Positions 9,801 through 17,584 are shown, counted from the first letter of the stretch. The stretch is DNA of 34,425 bases from an uncultured Parabacteroides sp. (GCA_934718155.1 CAKUZF010000026.1:1-34425), one strand, 5' to 3'. Made by a program: numbers and translations. Notes: generated by a model not told the origin, from the sequence alone.

Positions 9801-10235
9801 TACGTGTTGGGCAATCTGATCCATTCTGCCAACCATTATCTGCAGATGCTGACCAATCGCTACCTGTTGCGTGTTGAGCCGGGCACCTTCATCATCTCGT
9901 TCGAGGATGCCTATCAGGGTTACACCCGTCGCATGGCCAGCACCCTGTCGGGCGGCGAGAGCTTCTTGGTGTCGCTCTCGCTGGCGTTGGCGCTATCCGA
10001 TATCGCGGCCGATTTGAAGGTAGACACCCTCTTTATCGACGAGGGCTTCGGCACACTCAGCGGGGAGCACCTGCAGCAAGCCATACAGACCCTTCGCAAG
10101 TTGCATCAGCACAACCATCGCCAGGTGGGTATCATCAGCCACGTCGAGGAGTTGCGAGAGCGCATCCCTGTTCAGATCCAGGTGATCCAAGAGGGACACA
10201 GCTCCAGCAGTAGGGTCGAGGTGGTTACGCTATAG
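6825..10235 (+). CDS. sbcC: exonuclease SbcC (Rad50-like SMC ATPase)
   Basis: ATPase partner of SbcD. Walker A is GKTGAGKS at residues 36-43, the ABC signature LSGGES is near 1041 and Walker B LFIDEGFG near 1069. Between them lie two long coiled coils, very rich in Gln, Glu, Ala and Arg, flanking the zinc-hook CPVCG near residue 547 that dimerises two complexes. Length of 1136 residues is usual for bacterial SbcC. The coiled-coil coding region is GC-rich and creates many long false frames on both strands. The 3' end overlaps the 3' end of the convergent nucleotidyltransferase gene by 11 bases, and no terminator lies between them. Confidence 0.93.
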   Translation: MKLKQLTIHNIASIEEATINFEASPLVDSEVFLIAGKTGAGKSTLLDAICLALYDDTPRMRNLKMEGKFDEVKEALSIKDARQLMRQNTGEAFVKLCFEGSDGVVYESQWSVARARKKPTGKLQDRQWSLTNLQTNKVLTRVNDVRAAIQAAVGLDFGQFCRTTLLAQGEFTRFLNSNDNEKALILEKITGMEVYAQIGQKIYALTRLKEREYRDKQQAVASIQLLSDEELQDQADQLRQLDQAVARLQAQRNQALQQREWLQQYAALTQKQQQAEQQLCEVAQQMESEEFRQQEATVAAWKETQEARALWRDLRLQEAQVVAGRETLKTKQTDYERLSGQLNGLRKQIEQVEEQREQLQSLLREEASSAPLYEQQQTLAEKIAQWRQLTQAIARLDAQLQTEEATLLQWQADWQKVQAEAARSQAAVEESQRVLEQQTVRFAQFDLPALRASKERLADRMLWLNDAKHSLENWLQAKRQIAEQEQELVGMRQTLEALAQAKNLKGELYAQQKAFVEECRRFWQTQQRSVSQWAKEMRAQLRVGEACPVCGQLVEQTLPQEADLDQAFQAVERRLQEAQRQLDERQEQLAKAESDWKAQQAQQAKAELALSKERVLLQAKEKACLEACLRCKIEQVDEQTATTLAEYERRFVEKQKETDRCIQEAERFEREEIEVLRKRLEQERKTADLVGRKLMACEREKTRLTADLENHRKRQAEQQAEVCAVAEAVRALVVVLPLEKQNWSADPEAFMQRVAQAAKRYADAQQAEQRAAQEWERMQTLRTHIERIQEEVWLCRPEWRLLPADVAQPSPQLLAEWSQFYADLRSALDQLERNKQLRQERQRQLDQYVAAHPAYGWDRLEALERYAPALIATWEQAGEQARKTQVERQASLRQIAADRLALEQRKPAFQPGEERIDLLAERLQQQEQQLSEYLVRKGIIQERLTQDAQQRANQSQMLAEVERYKQVYEQWSRLNELLGSADGKVFRKIAQSYVLGNLIHSANHYLQMLTNRYLLRVEPGTFIISFEDAYQGYTRRMASTLSGGESFLVSLSLALALSDIAADLKVDTLFIDEGFGTLSGEHLQQAIQTLRKLHQHNHRQVGIISHVEELRERIPVQIQVIQEGHSSSSRVEVVTL

Positions 10236-11655
10236 GTTCTATTCCCATCTCGGCCGCCTTCTTCAGGAGGAACTCCTTGGCCGGCTCGTATTCGTTGGGG
10301 ATTTCCCCGTCTAAGATGGCGTTTTTGATGGCCTCCTTCAGGATGCCCACAGGCTTCGAGGGGGCCAGGCCGAAGAGCTGCATGATCTCTTCGCCGCTCA
10401 CGGGCGGCTGGAAGTTGCGCACCCGGTCTTTCTCTTCGATGTCGGCCAGCTTGGCGCGCACCTCGCGGAAGTTCTCCAGGAAGCGGCGCACCTTCTCCGG
10501 GTTCTTGCTGGTGATGTCGGCCTCGCAGAGCAGCATCAAGTCGTCGATGTCGTCGCCTGCGTCGAAAAGCAAACGGCGGATGGCCGAGTCGGTCACCTCG
10601 TTGTCCGACAGGGCGATAGGGCGCATGTGAAGGCTCACCATCTTCTGCACGTACTTCATCTTCTCGTTCATCGGCAGCTTCATCTTGCGGAAGATACCCG
10701 GAATCATTTTCTCGCCAATGAAGTTGTGGTTGTGGAACGTCCAGCCCAGGCGATTGTCGAACCGTTTGGTGGCGGGCTTGGCGATGTCGTGGAACAGCGC
10801 GCTCCAGCGCAGCCAAAGCTTATCCGTCGTGCGGCTCAGCCTGTCGAGCACCATCAAGGTGTGGGCGAAGTTGTCTTTATGGCCGATGCCCTCTTTCGTC
10901 TCTACGCCCTTCAAGGCCGCCAACTCGGGGAAGATGTAATTCAGCAAACCGCATTTATCCAGGAGCTCGAAGCCATACGAGGGCTTGGGCGAAAGGACGA
11001 TCTTGTTCAGCTCATCCACGATGCGCTCTTTAGAGATGATCTCGATGCGCTCTTTGTTGCGCTCGATGGCCTCAAACGTGTCGGGCTCGATGAAGAAGCC
11101 CAGCTGGGAAGCGAAGCGGATGGCGCGCATCATGCGCAAGGGGTCGTCGCTGAAGGTGATGTCGGGATCCAGCGGAGTGCGGATGGTCAGGTCTTCCAAG
11201 TCGTCGATGCCTCCGAAGGGATCGACCAGCTCGCCGTAGCGATCGGCGTTTAGGCAGAGTGCCATGGCGTTGATGGTGAAGTCGCGTCGGTTTTGGTCGT
11301 CCTCCAGGGTGCCATCCTCAACGATGGGCTTACGGCTATCGTGGCTGTACGACTCGCGTCGTGCGCCCACGAACTCCAATTCCAGGTCGCCACATTTCAC
11401 TTGTGCCGTGCCAAAGTTCTTGAACACCGACAGGTTGGCGTGTCGCCCCAGCTTCTTCGCCACCCGTTTCGCCAGTTCGATGCCACTGCCAACGGCCACG
11501 ATATCGATGTCTTTGGAGGGGCGGTTTAGGAAAAGATCGCGTACGTATCCGCCAATCACATAGGCCTCAACACCCAACTCATCGGCCGCTTCCGATGCGA
11601 TATGGAAAGGTTTCGCATCGAGATGCGCCAATATTTCTTCTTCGCTAATATACAT
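10225..11655 (-). CDS. cca: CCA-adding tRNA nucleotidyltransferase with HD domain
   Basis: Class II polynucleotide polymerase that adds or repairs the 3' CCA of tRNAs. The head domain shows GGYVRD at residues 35-40 and the metal-binding DID at 49-51. The RNA-binding RRDFTINAMA segment follows near 145-155. An HD phosphohydrolase domain with LFHDIAKP near residue 287 may remove 2',3'-cyclic phosphates, as in E. coli Cca. Length 476 suits the Bacteroidota form, annotated as CCA tRNA nucleotidyltransferase or HD-domain protein. Some relatives only add A or only CC, which sequence alone does not settle. It converges on sbcC with an 11-base overlap and has its own promoter upstream. Confidence 0.9.
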   Translation of the reverse strand: MYISEEEILAHLDAKPFHIASEAADELGVEAYVIGGYVRDLFLNRPSKDIDIVAVGSGIELAKRVAKKLGRHANLSVFKNFGTAQVKCGDLELEFVGARRESYSHDSRKPIVEDGTLEDDQNRRDFTINAMALCLNADRYGELVDPFGGIDDLEDLTIRTPLDPDITFSDDPLRMMRAIRFASQLGFFIEPDTFEAIERNKERIEIISKERIVDELNKIVLSPKPSYGFELLDKCGLLNYIFPELAALKGVETKEGIGHKDNFAHTLMVLDRLSRTTDKLWLRWSALFHDIAKPATKRFDNRLGWTFHNHNFIGEKMIPGIFRKMKLPMNEKMKYVQKMVSLHMRPIALSDNEVTDSAIRRLLFDAGDDIDDLMLLCEADITSKNPEKVRRFLENFREVRAKLADIEEKDRVRNFQPPVSGEEIMQLFGLAPSKPVGILKEAIKNAILDGEIPNEYEPAKEFLLKKAAEMGIEPIA

Positions 11656-11683
11656 AGTCTAAATACTTGTTCGCTTTTGGGGC

Positions 11684-11692
11684 GCAAAGGTA
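11684..11692 (-). promoter_or_regulatory. -7 element of the cca promoter
   Basis: TACCTTTGC on the minus strand, 29 bases before the cca start, is a perfect TAnnTTTG match. No convincing TTG -33 box is visible at the expected distance. Confidence 0.55.
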
Positions 11693-11775
11693 CTTAAAAA
11701 ATCTGAGATACGTTTCATGTGTTTGCCGTATTGGAATGGCCACGAAACGTTCTTGTTTTCTGCCTTCGCCGCCGC

Positions 11776-11940
11776 CTTAAATTTTGTTGCCCGTCGTCGT
11801 AAATTTCGTTGCCCGTCGTTATAAATTTCGTTGCCCGTCGTTATAAATTTCGTTGCCCATGAAAATAAATTTCGTTGCCCGTGAAAATTTATTACGTTGC
11901 CCGTGAAAAAACATTTCGTTGCCCGTCGTTTTTTCGGCCG
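11776..11940 (-). repeat. seven-unit 22-bp tandem repeat array (GTTGCCC core)
   Basis: The core GTTGCCC occurs at 11786, 11808, 11830, 11852, 11874, 11896 and 11918, exactly 22 bases apart each time. Each core is preceded by an AT-rich part (mostly AAATTTC) and followed by either GTCGTTA or GTGAAAA. It starts within about 20 bases after the stop codon of the kinase-LRR gene and ends before the cca promoter. I set the strand to minus because, read in the kinase gene's direction, it matches the array at 34250 read in the direction of its own upstream gene. It contains no spacers or gene. The remaining gap (11701-11775) shows nothing I recognise. Confidence 0.85.
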
Positions 11941-11953
11941 CTTCGTCGAGGCA

Positions 11954-13861
11954 TTAGGCCAGTATCTGCTGATGTTCCTTGTCGATCATTTTCTTGAATC
12001 GCTCTAAGGTGCCTCGGGGCACTTTGATCTGCTGCAGGGCGTCGCAGCCGAAAAAGGCGGAGTCGCCAATCGTGGCGGCACCGTTGGGGATGCTGACGCT
12101 CTTCAGTGATTTGCAGCCGTAGAAGGCGAAGTCGCCAATGGCAGTGACCGACTCGGGGATGCTGACGTTTCGCAGCGACTTGCAGTTGTAGAACGTAGAG
12201 TCGCCGATGCTGTCTACCGAGCTGGGAATGTTGATGTCTTGCAGCGACTTACACCACGAGAAGGCTTGGCTGCCGATGTGCACGACCGACTTGTGGATGT
12301 TGATGCTCTGCAGCGAGATGCAGGAGGCGAACGCTCCTTCGCCGATGGAGGTGACGGAGTTGGGAATGCTCATGCTCTGTAAGGCTTTGCAGTGAGCGAA
12401 TGCCTTGTTCTCGATGGAGGTAACGGTGTCGGGGATGCTGATGTTCTGCAAGGAGGAGCAGGAGTGGAACGCGCATTCGCCAATGGTGGTGACCGAGTTG
12501 GGGATGTTGATGCTCTGCAGATACTTGCAGCGATAGAAGGCCGAGTTGCCAATGGTGCTGACGGTGTTCGGAATGAGTATGTGCTCTTTGTTGGAGAGGC
12601 ACGAGATGAGCTTCCCGCTGTTGGAGATCAGCAGGTTGTCGGTCGTTGTATAATAGGGGCTTCCGCAGACAAGCTGCAGCGACGAGCAGCCGCAGAAGGG
12701 GTTGTCGCCGATGGAGGTCACGGTGCTGGGGATGCTGACGCCCTTCAGCGATCGGCAGTCGAGGAAGGCGGCGTCGCAAATCACCTTTGTTCCCTCTTTG
12801 ATTTTGTAGAACTCCAGCTTCAGTGCCCACCAAGGAGCCTCTATGAGCCTGAATCCATCGGGGCTGTAGAGCACGCCATACTCGTCTCTCACGGCGTTGG
12901 AGCGATCTTCGTCGCCGACGTTGGTGCGCAGCACCTCCACCTTGGCCTTGTCGGGCTCCTGCAAGGCGAAGAGTCGGTAAGAGAGCAGGCCGAGGCTGTT
13001 TTTGGATGCCGCCAAGAGGAAGGCGGAGAGGAGCGAAGAGAGCTCCGCGTCGCTGGCGAGGGCTAAGATGGCCTGCAGGGCCGCCGAGCGCCCCAGGTCG
13101 AGATAGTCGTTGGCCGAGAAGAGAAGTCTGTCGGCCGTGGCGAACTGTGCGTAAAGCGCCGGCTGCAGGGCGATGGCCTTGAGCGAGAGGGCGATGGAGG
13201 CGATGGCGAAGTCGTCGATATGCTCGTTGAAGAGGGCTTCGGTTCGGAGCGGATGCCTGAAGTCGGGATGCCCGATTTCGTTTGAGGTGGCCTCATGCAG
13301 GGTAGGGACGTACATGCCGTCGTAGTCGACCAGCACCAAGGAGCCATCCTCCTTGACGAGGATGTTGCTGGGTTTCAGGTCGCCATGGGCAAAGGGTTGG
13401 GCCAGCAGCCAGGCGCACATACGGCAGAAGCGGTAGGCCAGCAGTTGCAAGGCGTAGTTGTTCTGCTGATGGAGCTTCAGGTAGGTGTCGAGCGTGATGC
13501 CCTCGGCCCAGTCCATCACCAAGACGGGAAAGTATTCCTCGTCGCTTTGCGAGGTGTCGACAAACAGCTCCCGCTGGATGAAGCGGAAATGGAGCAGGTA
13601 GGGCGAAGCGCAGAGCTGCAGCCTTTCGGCTATCTTTTGATAATGGTCGTTGCGGTTGGATAGCTCGTGGGTGAAGCATTTGACGGCGTAGAGTCGTTTC
13701 GTGTTGACATCCTGCATCTTAAATACTACGGCATGGCTGCCTTTCCACAGGTATGGATTGCCCCTGTTGTCGAGCACGGGCCTTAAATCGCTAAGCTGGT
13801 CGAGATTGTCTTCGGCCGAGCGTATAGCTTCTATATATTCAGACACTAATGGATATTGCAT
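11954..13861 (-). CDS. Ser/Thr-type protein kinase fused to BspA-like leucine-rich repeats
   Basis: A 635-residue two-part protein. Residues 1 to about 235 form a eukaryotic-like kinase: a loop GSHAVVF near 41-47, the ATP-anchoring Lys61 in AVKCF, the catalytic HGDLKPSNI at 159-167 and a DFG-like DYDG at 179-182. After a linker, residues about 365-615 hold roughly ten 23-residue LRR_5 (BspA/TpLRR) repeats with the pattern SLQxxxIPxSVTxIGxxAF. No signal peptide or membrane segment is visible, so both halves appear cytoplasmic, unlike BspA surface adhesins. The LRR part probably binds a partner or substrate; no target is evident. It stands alone, divergent from a lipoprotein gene and followed by a 22-bp repeat array. 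Confidence 0.87.
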   Translation of the reverse strand: MQYPLVSEYIEAIRSAEDNLDQLSDLRPVLDNRGNPYLWKGSHAVVFKMQDVNTKRLYAVKCFTHELSNRNDHYQKIAERLQLCASPYLLHFRFIQRELFVDTSQSDEEYFPVLVMDWAEGITLDTYLKLHQQNNYALQLLAYRFCRMCAWLLAQPFAHGDLKPSNILVKEDGSLVLVDYDGMYVPTLHEATSNEIGHPDFRHPLRTEALFNEHIDDFAIASIALSLKAIALQPALYAQFATADRLLFSANDYLDLGRSAALQAILALASDAELSSLLSAFLLAASKNSLGLLSYRLFALQEPDKAKVEVLRTNVGDEDRSNAVRDEYGVLYSPDGFRLIEAPWWALKLEFYKIKEGTKVICDAAFLDCRSLKGVSIPSTVTSIGDNPFCGCSSLQLVCGSPYYTTTDNLLISNSGKLISCLSNKEHILIPNTVSTIGNSAFYRCKYLQSINIPNSVTTIGECAFHSCSSLQNISIPDTVTSIENKAFAHCKALQSMSIPNSVTSIGEGAFASCISLQSINIHKSVVHIGSQAFSWCKSLQDINIPSSVDSIGDSTFYNCKSLRNVSIPESVTAIGDFAFYGCKSLKSVSIPNGAATIGDSAFFGCDALQQIKVPRGTLERFKKMIDKEHQQILA

Positions 13862-13892
13862 ACGTTAACAACTTACTTTCCAGATATGATAT

Positions 13893-13901
13893 GCAAACAT
13901 A
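13893..13901 (-). promoter_or_regulatory. -7 element, kinase-LRR promoter
   Basis: TATGTTTGC on the minus strand fits TAnnTTTG and lies 32 bases before the kinase start codon. A -33 box is not clear. Confidence 0.5.
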
Positions 13902-13925
13902 CGAATTAATCTCGGAAATTTCATG

Positions 13926-13933
13926 TACTTTTG
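13926..13933 (+). promoter_or_regulatory. -7 element, lipoprotein promoter
   Basis: TACTTTTG, 31 bases before the lipoprotein start, fits the Bacteroidota consensus. It lies back to back with the kinase promoter in a 102-base divergent gap. Confidence 0.55.
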
Positions 13934-13963
13934 TAGCCAAATAGAAATAAATGAAAGATAATT

Positions 13964-14791
13964 ATGAAAAAAATATCTGTTTGTATAGCCTTGGCGGCCG
14001 TTTGTCTGACAGCTTGTAATGGCGATCAGAAGGCGGCGGAGGAGCGTTTGGCCAATGCGCAGGCTTTTTATGAGCGAAACGAGTTTTTTAGCGCGAAGAA
14101 CGAGATTGACAGTTTGCGCACGCTTTACCCCAAGGAGGTGAAGGTGCTTCGCCAGGCTTTGTCGCTGATGCGCCAGGTGGAGCTGAAGGAGGCGGAGCGC
14201 AACATCGCCTATTGCGACAGCCTGCTGCCTCTCAAGCAGGAGGAGCTGGTTGGGCTGAAAGAGGGCTTCGTGTTGGAGAAGGAGGCCGAGTATGAGGAGA
14301 TTGGCAACTATGTCTGGAAGCGGCAGACCATCGAGCGCAACGTGCAGCGTTGCTATGTGCGTTGTGGCGTGAACGAGGAGGGCGAGATGTATTTGGCAAG
14401 TGTGTTCTATGGCGGCAAACCGATCGAGCACACCAGCGTGCGCCTGACCACGAAGGACGGCCAAGAGGCCGAGACGGCTACGATTCCTTTCGATGGCGGC
14501 TTGAACTATCGCTTTACCGACCTGGGCAAGACAACGGAGGTGGTGACCTACAAGGGCGATCATTGCGAGGCGGCCGTGAAGCTGATCTATGCGAATGAGA
14601 AGGAACGCATCAAGGTGGAGTATAAGGGCGGGAAACCCTATACGATCTATATGGCGGATGCCGATAAACAGGCGGTTGTGAAGACATTCAACTTGGCTAC
14701 GGTGTTGAGCGACATCCACAGCATGGAGGTGCTGAAGGCGAAGTCGGAAAAGAAAATCGCTTACCTCAACCAAAAGCTGAATGCGGAGTGA
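13964..14791 (+). CDS. lipoprotein of unknown function with helical N-terminal part
   Basis: A 275-residue lipoprotein. The signal sequence MKKISVCIALAAVCLTAC ends in the lipobox LTAC, with Cys18 as the lipidated residue. Residues about 25-100 look helical and TPR-like (EERLANAQAFYERNEFFSAKNE then SLRTLYPKEV), and then a beta-rich part runs from about 105 to 240. The C-terminus is again helical and charged (VLKAKSEKKIAYLNQKL). I know similar small lipoproteins from Bacteroides genomes but no assigned role. The following residue NGD after Cys is not an obvious surface-export signal. A strong bidirectional terminator follows. Confidence 0.8.
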   Translation: MKKISVCIALAAVCLTACNGDQKAAEERLANAQAFYERNEFFSAKNEIDSLRTLYPKEVKVLRQALSLMRQVELKEAERNIAYCDSLLPLKQEELVGLKEGFVLEKEAEYEEIGNYVWKRQTIERNVQRCYVRCGVNEEGEMYLASVFYGGKPIEHTSVRLTTKDGQEAETATIPFDGGLNYRFTDLGKTTEVVTYKGDHCEAAVKLIYANEKERIKVEYKGGKPYTIYMADADKQAVVKTFNLATVLSDIHSMEVLKAKSEKKIAYLNQKLNAE

Positions 14792-14825
14792 TCGCTTAGA
14801 CGGATAGGTGGAATCATAAAAATCG

Positions 14826-14888
14826 GGGCATTTATTCTTCGCTTCCCTGCGTCGGTCGAAGCAGGTGGAAAGCGAAGAATAAATGCCC
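14826..14888. terminator. bidirectional terminator hairpin
   Basis: GGGCATTTATTCTTCGCTT is matched by AAGCGAAGAATAAATGCCC, and the stem goes on with an imperfect CC-CTGC / GCAGGTGG around a short loop. It serves the convergent lipoprotein and NigD-like genes. The stem is unusually long for an intrinsic terminator. Confidence 0.8.
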
Positions 14889-14917
14889 TTCTTTATAGCT
14901 GGCTCGTTGGAGCTGGC

Positions 14918-15694
14918 TTATTTTTTGTTCGGGTTATAGACGGCGAACTGGTAGTTGTAGTACTTCCACTTCAGTGTGGTTACATCGTCTTTCACCGAAG
15001 CCTCGTTCAGATAGTTGATCTTCAGGGTGAATCGGTCAGAGTTCTTTGCGGCCTCTTCTTTGTTGACTGCGTCAATTACCTCTTTCATGCTGTAGGCGCG
15101 AATCTCGTTGGTCGATGTGGGGGCTGAGCCTGTGCCATCGGCAAGCTTCGTGACGCGCAAGTAAAGGTTGTATGTAGAGACGCCATCCACCTTCTCGGGC
15201 TGTACGCTGCGATTCCAGTAGAGCGTGTAGTTGTTCTTCTGGCCTTTCAGCTCGTTGAGTGTGGCGTTGAGGAAGAGGTTGCCGTTCAGGTAGCCACCTA
15301 CTTCGCCCGTAAAGCCGGCTACGTTGGTGATGCATTGCTCATCGTTGAGCAGGGTGGTTGTGTCGGGCATGTTGTAGAACACGGTGTTGCCCTTGCTTAT
15401 CTCGTCGAATACGGTGATGGTAGCCGTATAGTAGTCGACAACATTCTTATTCTCGGGCGCATCCAGGTTTACCTCATACTGAATGGTGTAGCAACCGCCG
15501 TCGGCTACGAGTGTAGGCAAGTTGGGCGAATACATCGGGCCGTAAGAGGTGTACAATACGGTTTTGTATGACTTCTCAGAAACGCCTGCCACAGCGAAGC
15601 CTTGGCGTGAGAAACTGTTGTTGGAAGAACCTAAGCACGAGGTGAATAACGTAACGGCAGCCGCCAGGGTGCCCATCCATTGTAATACTTTCAT
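14918..15694 (-). CDS. NigD-like lipoprotein
   Basis: A 258-residue lipoprotein with signal sequence MKVLQWMGTLAAAVTLFTSC; the lipobox FTSC gives Cys20. The rest is beta-rich and resembles the NigD family of Bacteroidales (motif-level resemblance: YNLYLRVTKLADG and the C-terminal LKWKYYNYQFAVYNP). NigD was named from a bacteriocin immunity-region context in Prevotella, but the function of most family members is unknown. It is the third gene of an ECF sigma operon, 58 bases after the barrel protein. Its start codon is preceded by an A-rich AAAAGAAAAA rather than a classical Shine-Dalgarno sequence. Confidence 0.7.
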   Translation of the reverse strand: MKVLQWMGTLAAAVTLFTSCLGSSNNSFSRQGFAVAGVSEKSYKTVLYTSYGPMYSPNLPTLVADGGCYTIQYEVNLDAPENKNVVDYYTATITVFDEISKGNTVFYNMPDTTTLLNDEQCITNVAGFTGEVGGYLNGNLFLNATLNELKGQKNNYTLYWNRSVQPEKVDGVSTYNLYLRVTKLADGTGSAPTSTNEIRAYSMKEVIDAVNKEEAAKNSDRFTLKINYLNEASVKDDVTTLKWKYYNYQFAVYNPNKK

Positions 15695-15752
15695 TTTTTC
15701 TTTTGTTTGTTTTTAATTATTGTATAGTTTCTTATTTTCAGTCTTTGTTGTG

Positions 15753-16967
15753 TTAAAAGCCGAACCGGAGTCCTATGTTGAAGCTGACGTTGAAGGGCTT
15801 CTCCGAGTGGATTGTCTCGATGGCGCTGCCATTATCGAAGTAGTAGCTGGCGCCCACTTCGGCAAAGGCGCTCACGAAGCGAACCACGGGATAGCTGAGT
15901 CCTATTTTTCCGTTAACAGACCAGAGCCACTCTTTCATGCGGACATGTTCGGTTTGTTTCATGATCGAGATGTCGTCGCTGAATAGCTCGATGTGTTGCT
16001 TGCCCGCGACGTTCACTTCGGCCATGCCTCCGGCTGTGGCGTAGAGCGACAGTCTGTCCCACTGGGCGATGCGATAGGCCACCGACAGGGGCAACCCGAT
16101 GAAGTGCAGTCGCTGGTCGGTCTCGGTGTGATAGGTGCCGTTGGTGCTCCACGAAGAGCGCAGGTAGCTATAGTTCAACCCCGTCAGCAGGAAGAACCGC
16201 TCCGACAATTGCTTGCTGACGGAGAGGCCCAATCCGATGGGCGTCTTATGGTGAATGTCTGTCTTAGGCAGATTCATGACCTGTGCGCCTAAGTCGTTCA
16301 TCGACTGCAATCGGTCGTTGCGGAGCGAGGCGCTGTTGGTGACGTATTGCGGCACGATCTGGTCTGTTCCGAGCGATAGGCTTCCTGCGCCCATGCCAAA
16401 GCTCCATCCTTTCGAGCGGGTCTTCTTTTTCGGCTGTGGCGCTGTGCGTTGCGCGGCTTCGCCCTCGATGGTTGCCGAGGCGGCCGCCTTGGTCTGAGGC
16501 GTGGTTGGCGCTTCGTTGGCAGCCTCTTCCTCGGCAAACGTTTCCGTTACGATCTCTTCGGTGGGTGTCGCGAGGTGTACGCTTGCCCGTGCGATAGGCG
16601 CTGAGGCGTGGATCGATCTTCTTGACGTAGCAGGGTGGGAGGGAACTACCGGCGTAGCTGCGACGACAGCTGGCGTGCCGACGTTGGGACGCACAGCGTT
16701 GGATCTGTTTCCTTCCATGCGAGCGGATTCATTCACCTGAAGATCTGTCACGGATGTGTGGTCGTAGAAGGCGATGCCACCCAGTAGGACAGCGGCGATG
16801 GCCGCGGCCGCCCCTATCCAGTATCGGAACGCTTTTCGCAGCCCGACCTGGTTGTTGGCAGGCAGTCTGCTTGCGATTGCCTCCCAGTCCGCATCGTCTG
16901 TCTCAACCTCGAAGTCGAGCAGTTTGTTGCGGATATCTTCTTCCCATTGATCTCTTATTTCTTTCAT
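15753..16967 (-). CDS. membrane-anchored protein with C-terminal outer-membrane-type beta barrel
   Basis: A 404-residue protein with an unusual plan. Residues 1-48 are soluble and carry a DWEAIASRLP motif seen in sigma-factor partner proteins of Bacteroidales. A single membrane helix lies at about 49-68 (WIGAAAAIAAVLLGGIAFY). A long low-complexity Ala/Thr/Pro linker runs to about 185. The C-terminal 200 residues resemble a small porin-like barrel (GWSFGMGAGSLSLG to the final FNIGLRFGF ending in Phe). Its start overlaps the sigma factor stop by four bases (ATGA), so it is translationally coupled. That position is where an anti-sigma factor is expected, and the cytoplasmic N-terminus could do that job while the barrel senses or reaches the envelope. 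This is inference. Confidence 0.8.
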   Translation of the reverse strand: MKEIRDQWEEDIRNKLLDFEVETDDADWEAIASRLPANNQVGLRKAFRYWIGAAAAIAAVLLGGIAFYDHTSVTDLQVNESARMEGNRSNAVRPNVGTPAVVAATPVVPSHPATSRRSIHASAPIARASVHLATPTEEIVTETFAEEEAANEAPTTPQTKAAASATIEGEAAQRTAPQPKKKTRSKGWSFGMGAGSLSLGTDQIVPQYVTNSASLRNDRLQSMNDLGAQVMNLPKTDIHHKTPIGLGLSVSKQLSERFFLLTGLNYSYLRSSWSTNGTYHTETDQRLHFIGLPLSVAYRIAQWDRLSLYATAGGMAEVNVAGKQHIELFSDDISIMKQTEHVRMKEWLWSVNGKIGLSYPVVRFVSAFAEVGASYYFDNGSAIETIHSEKPFNVSFNIGLRFGF

Positions 16968-17506
16968 TTCCTGTTTTCTCCGTATAAATCGTTGACCTTC
17001 CGTTGTAGCATCTGCTTGGCTCGTGCGTATTGCGAGCGTGAGGTGCTCTCAGTGATTTGCAGTTGCTGGCTGATCTCCTTGTGCGAATACCCTTCGATGG
17101 CGAACAGGTTGAATACCGTTCGGAAGCCGATGGGCAGGCTTTGGATCAGGCGCATTAGTTCTGCCGCCGAAATGTCTGATAAGGGTGAGCTTTGGTTTTG
17201 CGTTAGTTCCGCTGCGTGATCCAAGTCGGTGGATTCTCGAAGCACATCCCCCTTTCGGAGATGTTCTAAGGCGCAATTGACGAAGATCTTCCTCAGCCAT
17301 CCTTCGAAGGATCCCTCGCCGTGGTAGGTCTCGATATGCGTGAGCGCTTTTAGGAACCCGTCTTGCAAAATGTCTTTGGCCGTTTCCCTATCGCCGATGT
17401 AGCGTAGGCAAACTCCCATCATCTTGCGAGCGTAGGTTTCATAGAGCGTTTTTTGCGCACACCTGTCTCCTTTCCGACAACCCTCTATCAGCTGTAACTC
17501 ATCCAT
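16964..17506 (-). CDS. ECF RNA polymerase sigma factor
   Basis: A 180-residue sigma-70 family factor of the extracytoplasmic-function type. Region 2 (about residues 20-85) has LYETYARKMMGVCLRYIGD and the DILQDGFLKAL helix. Region 4 (about 120-172) has LPIGFRTVFNLFAIEGYSH and the helix-turn-helix HKEISQQLQITESTSRSQYA. It directs polymerase to a small set of promoters, probably its own operon's among them. The downstream gene overlaps by four bases and should be its partner. It has a canonical TATCTTTGC housekeeping -7 element upstream, so at least part of its transcription does not need itself. Confidence 0.92.
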   Translation of the reverse strand: MDELQLIEGCRKGDRCAQKTLYETYARKMMGVCLRYIGDRETAKDILQDGFLKALTHIETYHGEGSFEGWLRKIFVNCALEHLRKGDVLRESTDLDHAAELTQNQSSPLSDISAAELMRLIQSLPIGFRTVFNLFAIEGYSHKEISQQLQITESTSRSQYARAKQMLQRKVNDLYGENRK

Positions 17507-17575
17507 TCAGTGTATAAGATGCAGCCGCCTTTATAAACGCTGCATGCTTTGGTCAAAAAAAATCTATATACGGCT

Positions 17576-17584
17576 GCAAAGATA
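17576..17584 (-). promoter_or_regulatory. -7 element, sigma factor operon promoter
   Basis: TATCTTTGC on the minus strand matches TAnnTTTG and lies about 70 bases before the sigma factor start. It sits next to the terminator hairpin of the preceding gene. Confidence 0.6.

Noticed and set aside
11776..11940. CRISPR array
   Set aside because: The units are contiguous 22-bp tandem repeats with no unique spacers, and no cas genes lie nearby.
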